The notes under the pieces are model-generated. The model saw only the letters and a list, made by a program, of their open reading frames with translations, was not told the origin of the DNA and did not search any database. Positions 1 to 9,236 of a stretch of 64,000 bases of DNA are shown here, one piece after another (the first letter of the stretch is position 1; each line of letters begins with the position of its first letter). The position numbers were made by a program, and so were the translations under genes. The stretch covers positions 896,244 through 960,243 of the forward strand of contig JAHNZQ020000308.1 in the NCBI GenBank assembly GCA_019155205.2, written 5' to 3'. This stretch comes from Gracilaria vermiculophylla. Taxonomy: Eukaryota > Rhodophyta > Florideophyceae > Gracilariales > Gracilariaceae.

Positions 1-126
1 AATTCCCCCGGCTCGCGACAGCGGATACCGGAGACCACCTTTAGGAATACGCGCCTTTGGAGTCACTAAAAACTCCTAACGGACGTTGTGCTTTACTACC
101 TCGACAGGAGGGCTGACAGTACCACA
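1..126 (+). repeat. Ty3/gypsy LTR, 3' part, cut by window edge
   Basis: This is the 3' portion of the LTR also found at 203-560 and, reverse-complemented, at 34613-34958 and 42872-43229. The shared end reads GGCTGACAGTACCACA. The 5' part lies outside the window. It is followed after about 76 bp by another LTR in the same orientation. Confidence 0.85.
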
Positions 127-202
127 CAGTGTACTTGAGAAACAGTAGAATTTTGATTTATTTTAGTTAATTGGTGCAGGTAATTACTACAGTAGTGAGA
201 TC

Positions 203-560
203 TGCCGAGGCGGGCTCCCGGCGTGATACTTAATCTACTGATCGAGCTCCACCTCTGGGGTAGTAAACCAAGCACCCTTGAGTCTTCATCTATTATTCCG
301 GTTGGAGACTCTCGTGAAAGATCCTCAGGTTTCTAAACCGCCAATCCCCAGGTCACCTCGTGGCAGAGCCTTTAAGAGCACTGTCCGCCCAGTGAGCCCC
401 CTTCTCCGCTTGCTGTTTGCAGACCCCCTTTCAGGATTCCCCTTGCTCGTGACAGCGATTAACGGATACCATTTTTAGGAACTTCCACCTTTGGAGTCAC
501 CAAAAACTCCTAACGCACATTGTGCACTACCACCTCGAATGGAGAACTGGCGGTACTACA
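203..560 (+). repeat. Ty3/gypsy solo LTR (may begin near 130)
   Basis: A nearly complete, diverged LTR that starts TGCCGAGGCGGG and ends near GGCGGTACTACA. No internal element sequence follows it. The 76 bp before it (127-202) are also conserved next to the LTR at 42872-43229, so the true LTR may be about 430 bp and start near 130. In that case 1-560 would be two LTRs in direct tandem. No clear target-site duplication is visible. Confidence 0.8.
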
Positions 561-1307
561 GTGTTCTAGCTATTTCCAATAATTTTGTTTTTTATTCAAA
601 AGCTGTTCAGAATGGTCTATTATTGCCATAAATCATTCTAATCAGTACACAACGTTCATTTTCAAAATGATGGAAGTGAATGTAACGCACTCAAAACTGC
701 GTGGAATTAAGTGATAGTATACGAAGAACGTTTTTATTGTCGTAGACTATTATATGGCAGCGCCATCCTGATAAAAAAGCCATATACATTTTTTATAAGA
801 TTTGTAAGAGTTTAAAGAAAACATTGTGTGAGATCATTTTTAAGCCTTTTTGAGTCTTTAATGCTTACTGAAAGGGCTTCATGTGTTGCTCATTTCATCG
901 AAAATCCAGTGCATAGCATGATATGAGCTTTAATAGAATGTCTCTATTTTCAAATGCTGTGTGACCATTGTTGCTTTTAAAAATAATATGGAAAACACGT
1001 ATATTCATCTTAATCAAAGCGTTACTCTAAATAAAACAAATGTTTTCGCAGTTGCTTTTCTTAAGTGCTCATGGCATTGAAACGCGTTTTTGAGGGTTTC
1101 AACGAAGAGGTATGGCTACAGTAGGCAAAATTCCATATCTTGGAGCGCTTTTGCACTGTCCTTTACTTTTCATACGCACTTTGTTTTCAGGCAGCACCCA
1201 TTATATCAAGTTTTAAATAAATACAAAGCGATCCAAAAACATACCACCCCTCAAAAGGGAGCCAAAACTGTACTGTACAGTAGATTTTGCACATGGTCTA
1301 CGTAGAA
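561..1307. other. AT-rich intergenic stretch, nothing recognised
   Basis: AT-rich sequence between the LTRs and the Tc1-like element. I see no coding pattern or RNA gene. Confidence 0.5.
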
Positions 1308-2393
1308 TTGTTTCAAAATCATATGTACACCGTTTTCTTTCTAGTAAAAATGGCTCGGGGTCAGCCACTTTCCAAGCAAGAGCAGCTTCGAATCGTAAAG
1401 TTAAATGCCGAAAAACATTACAACAGTGCTATCGCTCAAACCTAAAAGCGTTCTAGGGTCACAATTGCTACGTTTCTCAGAAACCCGACTCTTCATGTCT
1501 TAAAACGATCTCCGGGACGCTCGAAGGAGCTCAGACTAGCAGATAAAAGATAAATTAAAAGAGAGTTGTGCACAAGAAAAATATTGAGCAAAACAATTGG
1601 AATAAATCTCAATCTCAACGTTTCTAAGTCAACTATATGGAGGCAAATAAACAGCACAAATTTATTTAAATATAAAAAAAAGTAGAACACTTTCTTTCTC
1701 CAAGATCATCACGAGCAAAAGAGTAATGACTGGTGTGCTGGAAAAGCCAACTGAGAAAAGGAATGGGAAAATTTTACTTTTACTGATGAAAAAAAGTTCA
1801 ATTTGGACGGACCAGATTGTTACAAATATTATTGGCACGATCTTCGTAAGGAGTGTCCTGAATTGTATACCAGGCACTCTGGTGGAGGCTTTGTAATAGT
1901 CTGGGCGTGTATTTCTAAAAAAGGTCTAACGGAAATTACCTTCATTGAAACGAACCTGAATGCAGAAAAATATCAAGAAGTTCTATACAACTATTTGCTA
2001 CCTTTTAGTTTATGTTTCCAAGAAGAAAATTTCATTTTTCAACAGGATAGTGCGCCTGTACACACTGCATCTTTAATCAAAAATTGGCTACAAGAGTCTG
2101 GAGTATCTATTTTAGAGTGGCCAGCGCGCTCACCAGATTTGAACCTAATCGAAAACATTACGGGACTGCTGGCAAGGATGGTTTATGCGCATGGAAGGCA
2201 ATTTCAGACAGTTTTTGAACTCAAAAACTGTATTAAAAATTGCTGGAAATCTATAACAGTTTCAACTGTGTAAATGTACATCAATATGATGACGAAACGC
2301 TGCATAAGCGTTATACAGCACTAAGGATGCAAAATAAACTATTGAGCGTCCTGCAGTAAAGATTTGTTATTGATGATCATATGTTTTTGAAAC
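1308..2393 (+). mobile_element. Tc1/mariner-superfamily element (DD34E), inactive
   Basis: About 1.09 kb bounded by short imperfect inverted repeats: TGTTTCAAAATCATATG on the left, matched by the reverse complement of CATATGTTTTTGAAACG on the right. The interior encodes a broken Tc1-family transposase. A more decayed relative of the same size lies at 50364-51451 on the other strand, with related N-terminal and catalytic-domain sequence and similar ends. A flanking TA duplication is not certain. Confidence 0.8.
1350..2273 (+). pseudogene. Tc1-like DD34E transposase, broken
   Basis: A cut-and-paste transposase of the Tc1 family. Translation from the ATG at 1350 gives a family-typical helix-turn-helix start (MARGQPLSKQEQLRIVK), stopped by TAA near 1443. 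Frame breaks follow. From about 1785 the catalytic domain is nearly intact: first Asp in TDEKKFNLDGPD, second Asp in QQDSAPVHT, and Glu in DLNLIEN. There are 34 residues between the second Asp and the Glu, which defines DD34E. The usual Trp-Gly after the Glu motif has decayed. All three acidic residues survive, but the early stop and middle frameshifts make the copy non-autonomous. Confidence 0.85.
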
Positions 2394-2645
2394 GTTTTTT
2401 TGACTTTTCTTTTTTCTGAAACCTAGTTTTGTAGGCGTACAGTATATATTTGTTCGTTTTTTCGAGATTTCGCAGCATGTCGTATGTTTTCGAAAGTCTG
2501 TATTTGGTTGTTTTTTGAGATTTCACAGCATACCGTATGTTTTTGAAGCAGTCTGTAAGTTCGATCATCCAGCGACGAAGGAAACCTCTGCAACCGTGCT
2601 GCCTAAAGTATACCTCTTCATAGATAACTGAATCGACGATATGCA

Positions 2646-3485
2646 TCAGGGAAGAAATCGTATTCTGGCCAAATGACGGACACACTCCAAACACGGATTC
2701 TAAGAAAAGCCGGCGCCTAAAAGCAACTTTTGAACGTCTATGGTAAAGTCGTAATAGTTTGCAGTTAGTTTTTTGAGATAGACAATCTCATTAGCCTTAG
2801 TGAAACCACCAAATGTCGGCCCATTCTTTGGTTCTCCGCCTCCGAATTTCTCATAAGCTTGACATGCACTCATTAAAAGACAAATATCGCGCTTGGCAGT
2901 GTCAAGCAATTCAGATTGCACAAGAGCCGTAAGCGGCCGTTGGACGAGGGCGGCAGGCGATCGTTGTCCTTTTGAAAGAGATACAGAGCATTGATTGGCT
3001 ACAACGCTGAAAGGGATGAAGCGATCGACGCGATGACCGGATAACGAAAAATCGACTGCAGAAATTTGGTTAATGTTGTTTGACTTGTTCGCATTAACAC
3101 CGCGATGGACCCCATCGAACGGTTTGGCAGAATAACAAGAGTCCACAATGGCAGTAGCTCTTACGCTTGCTGGGAGGCGCGCCATGTAGTCCCGTAGTTG
3201 ATCATCTGTAATGGCTCTCCGATCAGAAGCGACGATGGCTTCATCCAAACCGTCCTCCTCCCCGTTTGTATACTCTATCTGAGTGCCACGGCCTGGAAAA
3301 TACTAAAGCACACTGTCACTAGGGCGCTTGTTTCGAACCAGCAACTCAAGGTTTAGAGTGATTAACTCAATTGTGGCGAGGTATCGGTTAGAGTGCAAAT
3401 CTGAGGGTGTTAGGACATTGTACCTGTTTTCCTTATAGTGACTGCATTGTTTAGACAGCCCTTGACAGAACGGTAAAGGGAGCAA
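2646..3485 (-). pseudogene. Metacaspase (peptidase C14) relic
   Basis: Decayed type I-like metacaspase, a Cys-dependent Arg/Lys-specific protease family. The block after the catalytic His is clear: GTQIEYTNGEEDGLDEAIV, then ITDDQLRDYMARLP, then the catalytic Cys block IVDSCYSA. The C-terminal GAGFS, a stop, then NPCLEC matches the usual end of the domain. Damage: the catalytic-His motif (normally SGHG) reads PGRG, so the His is Arg; a TAG sits three codons before that motif at about 3303; a second TAG at 2700-2702 replaces what is normally Gln. Reading continues in frame to TGA at 2646-2648. The upstream segment ending RNKRPSDSVL fits the strand before the His, but no start codon or N-terminal prodomain is visible. 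Non-functional unless splicing removes the stops, which seems unlikely. Confidence 0.75.
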
Positions 3486-3914
3486 GTAAGCTAAAATCAG
3501 ATTACAGAATTCTGCTTTGCACGAACACTTTAGTTTTTGGTGATATCCCGTCTAGTTGGCGCCTACTTTACAACTACCGCCTGCCTGACGATACGGCATA
3601 AAAGTAACGGCAGTAAGTCTGTCATACCTGCTTGGCCATACAGTAGAAAAGCAGTGGCGGATGGCATTGAGTCTGACTTGAGAACGACACCGATCGAAAG
3701 GTGATGGTGATGACTGAGCGAGAGTGGTTTTATTCGAAGCGCACGAAAAGCAGATACTGATGTGCTGTTGAAAATCTGGGTTCATGTTACTGGGACAAAG
3801 CAAGGCGACTTACGTAGCATAATGAGAGGCAGATTCACTGCTGCTCCGGATTCAGGACTCTGCATACAGAGATAATGCCATTTTACAATAAAAAGAAAAA
3901 ATGAGATCGCTATC
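3486..3914. other. Intergenic, nothing recognised
   Basis: No supported gene between the metacaspase relic and the tRNA. Short open frames here show no family motif. Confidence 0.4.
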
Positions 3915-3988
3915 GGGCGTCTGCCGGGGATCGAACCCGGGACCTCTTGCACCCAAAGCAAGAATCTTACCCCTAGACCACAGACGCC
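3915..3988 (-). tRNA. tRNA-Pro (anticodon TGG)
   Basis: On the minus strand the sequence folds as a complete cloverleaf: acceptor stem GGCGTCT/AGACGCC, D-arm GGTCTAGGGGTAAGATT, anticodon stem-loop CTTGC-TTTGGGT-GCAAG, and a T-arm with GGTTCGATCCC. The anticodon is TGG. It closely resembles the yeast tRNA-Pro(TGG) pattern, including GTGGTCTAG. The discriminator base is C, as usual for eukaryotic tRNA-Pro. No intron. It starts 47 nt after the stop codon of the lyase gene on the same strand. Internal A and B boxes are intact. Confidence 0.95.
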
Positions 3989-4035
3989 AAGGAGTGCCCA
4001 ACGCTCTCTTTACTATCCAGCGGCATCTTAGCGGT

Positions 4036-7000
4036 TTATAAACTTCTTGATTTCTTCTTGCGACCCCTATGAGATCCGCCTCCGGCAGTGTGGCGCAACT
4101 GCACCTGTGCTGGTTCGAGACCGTCCGTGTCAATGGACACTGCCAGGAAGTATGGTCGATATCTGATCAGCTGTCGCCTCATCTTCGTCTTGCGCTTGTC
4201 ACATATATCGCTTTCGGAGCTGACGTGCACCAGAGTGCATCGCCTACTCTCGTAATTCTCGTCGGCCTCTGAATCATCACCGCAGTCGTACAATGCAAGG
4301 GATGTCGTCCCTATCGTCATTTTCGAACATGTCGAAAGTACATCCATTTGCCGCCTTCCTGCAGATCTGCCAAGGAGCTTGAATACTATTTGATACTCGG
4401 CCGGGGTTTCATGTAAGAAATGAGAGAGATCAGTCTCCATTCTTGACGTACCTACAGTGAACCGTTTTCCAAACTTCAACTTCAATGGTTCCATTGGCGG
4501 TATTGTCCATGGTGGTAAAGTCGGAGGAATCGGAGAGCGCGACGGTGCCGGAATCGATGCAGTGGGTGACGGCGAAGAGGAAGGCGATACTGAGGCAGAA
4601 GCGCTAGAAGTTGGCCTCATAGTTTGAAAGCTTGGTTCAGGAACAACTGTATTTGGTGGCTTACTTGCAGAAGCACTCGGGAACGGAGACACAGTCATCG
4701 ACGCTGAAACGCTTATGGACGGGCTTGAAGACGGCTGTGACGACGAGCTTGGTGTCGGCGTTGGCGTAGGTGTTGGCGTTGGTGTCGACGTCGGGGATGT
4801 ACAAACGGAGGGGCTTGACGATGAACTTGGCGATGGGCTTGATGACGGGCTTGATGACGGACTCGACGACGGACTCGACGACGGACTTGACGATGGGCTA
4901 GTCGATGGGCTAGTCGATGGGGTTGACGATGGGCTGGAAGACGGACTTGACGAGGCGCTTGGCGATGGGCTAGGAGCAATTGTGCGTTCAACTACGTGTG
5001 TCTCTGACTTAACAGTATAGTGATTCCGTTGCCCGCCGTGAGAGACGCTCACAACGTCGTTGGTCACTCTGTCCACGGAGAAGTTCTCTGCATTGCCAAT
5101 GTGAGCATGTAAGGCCAGCCATATTTCCTCCCTCTGGTAGTTGTCACTGCGAATGACGACCCGTCGATATACCTTTTCAGACATGTACTGTTCCTCTCGA
5201 TAGGATAGTTCGCTGCCACGAGCGAGAACATGCAAATCGACCTGAGCTTCACCGCCATTTATCAGGACGATCTTGCATTTGTTTCCAACACAAGATGACG
5301 CGCTATTATTGACGTATGCTGATTCGGCAAGGATCAAGTATGACTCAAACGTATTGATGATGGGCATTCCGGAAACTTCAACCGAATCTACAATAATGAA
5401 ATGACCATGATTGACAGCATTGCGCCGCAAGATCATCGATCGCACTATCCATGAAAGTGCCGTATCGCGATAGGCTCGGCGCCATGTCCACATTCCTCTA
5501 AACCCAACATCCGGGTCCCCATTCAAACTGAACTGGGGTCTAGTGAAACCAAGATCCTCTCCACTGTCCCAGCTGGGCCAGCCATAAAGATAAGGATGCT
5601 TGTACTCAGCGTCGGCAAACCATCTCAACTCCTGAACTAAAGTGCCATCCGGCTCGTACACGTTGACATATTGTCGCAATGGACTATTCCCTGGCCAGTT
5701 GCGCGCCCATTGGTAATTGTAGGCGTACGTCAAATCAGCAGCTGCAATTACTTCGGTACCATCGTCCAATCTCTCGATCATACGCACTGAGGGTGCTTTT
5801 TCGTCTTGTGCCAGACCATCGATGTGTAAGAGAGAGTGTTTTCGGGAATCCGAGCTAGCCTTCCACCAGTGATCGTCAATCCATGTACTGCGGTACGCAG
5901 TATAGGTAAACGCTCCGCGATCGGCGTTGTCGTGGCCTGGCAAAAACGAGTCTGGACGTGCATCGAAATGTACGTAAATAGCATTCTCATCCTCGCTGCT
6001 TCTTGCGATAAGAAGTCCTCGACGATGAGAGTAATAGGAAAGTGGGAAGTGTTCTAAATACCATCCAAGACCCTGAGGTGATGAAGCAGTCGTTGCGGTT
6101 CCATGTTCACCTCCAAGGAGCAACATAGGAGTGAGGTCCTGGAACCATTGAATGCGACACGGGTTGTTGTTTCGGAAATCTTGGCCCATTCTATGTCTCC
6201 AGATCATTTGAGGCAGCGGCCCATCACGGTAAACGTATCTGAACAACGAGGCCCAGGCTGGATAGAGCAGCCCACCTCCAGAGGAATGCCCTATGATACG
6301 ACCGCAACGCCAGGGTTCAAGCATTTGTGCAGCATTGTGGATGAGTCCACGGAATCTCTCCGTATTGAAGACGTTTAGCCCTCTTCGATACGCTGCTAGA
6401 AGTCCAAGACTGCCTTCACGAAGGGCAATAAAGTACGTGTAACCATCTTCAAACGTGCTTCCGTCAGGATATATTGAGTGGTTCATGTATGCGTCAATTA
6501 ATGTAGAGAAGCGAAGATTGAGACCAGCGTTGAAACCTGTTTCTTCCGTTTCAGATAGAACAGCAGACGCATAGGCATCGTAATCTGTCTCACCCTCAAG
6601 AACAAGGTTGGCGAGATACAGATATGAATGATACATGGCCCAATTGCTGAATATTCGATGAGGGTGCAACATTGCATTGGGCGAGTACCGATCACTGACC
6701 ACCGTGGAACCCCATGAAGCTTTTTTGTGAACAAATAGCGCGATAGCGCTTCTGACGATACGCCTTTGACTCATTGTAAATCTGTCATACAATACATCGA
6801 GGGTCAGAGCAAGAGGAAAGCTACCAGCGTACCAGTCATCAGATACTTCAAATCTACGAGACGTATCCCACAGATGAGATCGCTCGCCACTTGACTCCGT
6901 GGGACAGGCATCGGCACAGTTGACAGCACGGTGAGCTAGGAGTACTTTTGCCCAAGCGACAGCAGCTAGTATGCAATCATCAACAGTTCTTTTCGTAAAC

Positions 7001-7569
7001 GGTGACGACGTCCCCTGCTGTACAATTATTTCTTGAACACTTGTCCAAAGAGCACAGATGAAAAAGCTTTGGTACGTCTCTTCGGATGATTCCATGATCT
7101 TAAGAGCTAGAGGTTCAAGTCTTTCTCGTTGCGATATCGTTAACTGGGTGTAGTCATCTTGGTCGCTATATGCTGCGGTTACCCCGTTCCGTTCCATTTC
7201 CACAAGAGATATAAGAAATGGGGATTCCGTTCCAAATATTGAAGATACTAATCGAATATGGCGTGACCACGAACCTTTAACATCAAACACGGCTGGGTCA
7301 GCATATCGAGACAAGAGCGCATCCCATTCTTCCTTGTCAAATAGTATACGAGGATGAACCCCGGGGCGTAAAGCTGGCGCGGGGAATGGGGTCACGGAAA
7401 TATTTCCAAACAAAGAAGAATGTGGTGGGTCCTGAGAAAACCTGCTCAATTCATGCGTGGGAAATATGCGCGATGTATTTATTAGACCAGAAGAAGAACT
7501 CAACCCAAAGTTCTTCACAAAGATGCAAAGGAAAAAAGCCAAATTTAAAGCCATACTCAATGTGACCAT
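4036..7569 (-). CDS. Secreted heparinase II/III-like polysaccharide lyase with Ser/Pro linker and PPC-like tail
   Basis: An intronless frame of 1,177 residues, probably a secreted or wall-acting enzyme. Residues 1-24 form a signal peptide; Met6 is an equally good start. Residues 70 to about 500 fit the alpha-helical toroid of heparinase-II/III-type lyases, opening with HPRILFDKEEWDALL. Around residue 546 the block PGHDNADRGAFTY matches the family's conserved His/Asp-x3-Phe segment at the start of the beta-sheet domain, which extends to about 850. Residues 865-1020 are a Ser/Thr/Pro linker of SPSS-type repeats, likely O-glycosylated. Residues 1035-1165 resemble pre-peptidase C-terminal (PPC)-like beta-sandwiches, with paired cysteines and TSLALYDCG. 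Lyases of this fold cleave uronate-containing glycans such as alginate or heparin-like chains; the substrate here cannot be read from sequence. The basic C-terminus is RGRKKKSRSL. Confidence 0.75.
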   Translation of the reverse strand: MVTLSMALNLAFFLCIFVKNFGLSSSSGLINTSRIFPTHELSRFSQDPPHSSLFGNISVTPFPAPALRPGVHPRILFDKEEWDALLSRYADPAVFDVKGSWSRHIRLVSSIFGTESPFLISLVEMERNGVTAAYSDQDDYTQLTISQRERLEPLALKIMESSEETYQSFFICALWTSVQEIIVQQGTSSPFTKRTVDDCILAAVAWAKVLLAHRAVNCADACPTESSGERSHLWDTSRRFEVSDDWYAGSFPLALTLDVLYDRFTMSQRRIVRSAIALFVHKKASWGSTVVSDRYSPNAMLHPHRIFSNWAMYHSYLYLANLVLEGETDYDAYASAVLSETEETGFNAGLNLRFSTLIDAYMNHSIYPDGSTFEDGYTYFIALREGSLGLLAAYRRGLNVFNTERFRGLIHNAAQMLEPWRCGRIIGHSSGGGLLYPAWASLFRYVYRDGPLPQMIWRHRMGQDFRNNNPCRIQWFQDLTPMLLLGGEHGTATTASSPQGLGWYLEHFPLSYYSHRRGLLIARSSEDENAIYVHFDARPDSFLPGHDNADRGAFTYTAYRSTWIDDHWWKASSDSRKHSLLHIDGLAQDEKAPSVRMIERLDDGTEVIAAADLTYAYNYQWARNWPGNSPLRQYVNVYEPDGTLVQELRWFADAEYKHPYLYGWPSWDSGEDLGFTRPQFSLNGDPDVGFRGMWTWRRAYRDTALSWIVRSMILRRNAVNHGHFIIVDSVEVSGMPIINTFESYLILAESAYVNNSASSCVGNKCKIVLINGGEAQVDLHVLARGSELSYREEQYMSEKVYRRVVIRSDNYQREEIWLALHAHIGNAENFSVDRVTNDVVSVSHGGQRNHYTVKSETHVVERTIAPSPSPSASSSPSSSPSSTPSTSPSTSPSSSPSSSPSSSPSSSPSSSPSPSSSSSPSVCTSPTSTPTPTPTPTPTPSSSSQPSSSPSISVSASMTVSPFPSASASKPPNTVVPEPSFQTMRPTSSASASVSPSSSPSPTASIPAPSRSPIPPTLPPWTIPPMEPLKLKFGKRFTVGTSRMETDLSHFLHETPAEYQIVFKLLGRSAGRRQMDVLSTCSKMTIGTTSLALYDCGDDSEADENYESRRCTLVHVSSESDICDKRKTKMRRQLIRYRPYFLAVSIDTDGLEPAQVQLRHTAGGGSHRGRKKKSRSL
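4750..4975 (-). repeat. In-frame minisatellite coding for the Ser/Pro/Thr linker
   Basis: About a dozen 12-bp units (GACGACGGACTC-like on the plus strand) encode SPSS repeats on the minus strand. A run of 6-bp GGCGTT-like units next to it encodes Pro-Thr. Both lie inside the lyase gene, keep its frame, and are likely length-variable. They also create misleading open frames on the other strand. Confidence 0.85.
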
Positions 7570-9098
7570 CGATGTGCATCAGTAGTCCGCTTACTACTCG
7601 AGCAAGGCATATACTCTGCTCTTTTATATGACTCGCTTTATAAGCGGGTGAGACTCACGTATTGTAAGAATTACAGTGCTTCCTTTCTTCCAAATAAGCG
7701 GATGACACGAGATGGTTGCAGCCATTAACACCTGCGTCGGAATTGTTCTGATTTGTCCATTTACGGGTGCCAAAAAATGGACTATCACCCTTTTGTTTCT
7801 CCAATGTTCACAGTTAGCAACTTGATTTTGAGATGAGTTGGGAACGGGTGTGAAATACTTTGTCAACTTTTCAACCGCACAACGGTGACTCATGAGAAAT
7901 ATGAATTGAAAAACGTCTTGATTGTCTCATAAGCGTAGGAACGGGTTACACACAGTCTTTTGTGCAAGATTATCAAACCAAAGATGAATTATTACTAATA
8001 AAAACATATTTAGAAGCCTATCCTGCTGTAGGAAGGAGGAAGCTAGTGTCCTTATTTAAATAGTTAGAGAAGATAAAGAGAGGAGTTTTTATAGAAATCG
8101 ATTATTTTCCCATAACACATTTGTTTGGTATTCTGTGATAAGCGAAGTAATACTTCAAGATGAATTACTTGATTACTGGATGCAACCAGAAATATACATA
8201 CAATTGTGTTGTAGACACAAGAAAGTTCAGAGTTACAATCAAAATAAAGAAAAAATTCATTTGTTCTTTGAGTTACGTATTTTCAGGTTGCACCTACTTT
8301 GAATTTTAATTGTAATTTTTTTTCTCTATAACCGTATTTTGCGGAATCAGCCACCACTGCATTAATAATTACAGACTTTTTTTTGACAACGGAAATGAGG
8401 CTATCTCGTTTTCAACAATGTACAAGTAATAAGTACGCACTTATAGCCTAAACATCGCTTGGCATCGCGTCTCGATCGGGTTTCGCACTTTTCTTGACCC
8501 AGGAAAAGAATTAATAAAGTAGCCCCCCTGTTTTATTGCACAAACCCTTAAATGAAAACTTTGGGGAACAGATCGACAAACATTGCGTGTCAACGCTTCA
8601 TGCAAAGGACACTTGTAAATGTACACGTAACAAGTGGATCCCACGCATTGTTCTGCAACGTGTGAAAACGCTATGCGTCATGTTGACGCACCCTCATGAT
8701 GAAAAGCATTTTGTTGTCTACGTTCGCCTGGCTGGATTCCATATCCGTACGGGTTTGGGGTGGGTAGAGGAGCCATATAGGAAAACGCTTCGGCCGCGTT
8801 TTTTGACTTGAAGATCTTTGTCCACCTGACAGCGATCACGGGCTGCAGGCCGCAATTGCAGATGTTAAAAAGCGGGGGTGATTTCTTCGTTTTCTCTCCT
8901 ATGGTACACAACACGTCATTGTTTGTCAGTTTAATCCGGAGATCCGCATGCTCCAGTGCGAAAAACAAGCGAATCGCCAAAAGACAATGTTGTTTCAACT
9001 TGAACAGCGATCCTATGAAAGGAGAAACCTTTGTCAATGTGGCAGAGGCTGTATATGACGCGTCCTCGATCAATAGGGAGGAAAATTGACAAAGCGCT
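7570..9098. other. Region upstream of the lyase; no supported gene
   Basis: AT-rich. A 52-codon open stretch at 7905-8063 (plus) ends YPAVGRRKLVSLFK, looks protein-like and has no start codon; it could be a last exon or a transposon scrap. Overlapping frames at 8536-9089 match nothing I know. Confidence 0.4.
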
Positions 9099-9236
9099 AT
9101 GAGGCTATTCTTTCTGCTGATAATCTTTTTTTCATCGACGCCGGATGAAAGTTACGTTCTACAGTCGCAGTCTTCAGACAAATACAGAGCTTCATACACC
9201 GCGAGGTTAAATGAGGAATCATCACCTGATAGTTGA
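9099..9236 (+). CDS. Possible small secreted protein (45 aa)
   Basis: The frame begins MRLFFLLIIFFSSTPDESYV, a good signal-peptide profile, and continues with a Ser-rich hydrophilic tail ending EESSPDS. It has no cysteines and no family motif. It may instead be the first exon of a longer gene, or chance. The hydrophobic start and location in an otherwise gene-poor stretch are the only support. Confidence 0.2.
   Translation: MRLFFLLIIFFSSTPDESYVLQSQSSDKYRASYTARLNEESSPDS

Noticed and set aside
4715..5020. Open frame with Gly-Val and Asp-Asp-Gly-Leu repeats on the plus strand
   Set aside because: It is the antisense reading of the 12-bp repeats that code for the lyase's Ser/Pro linker.
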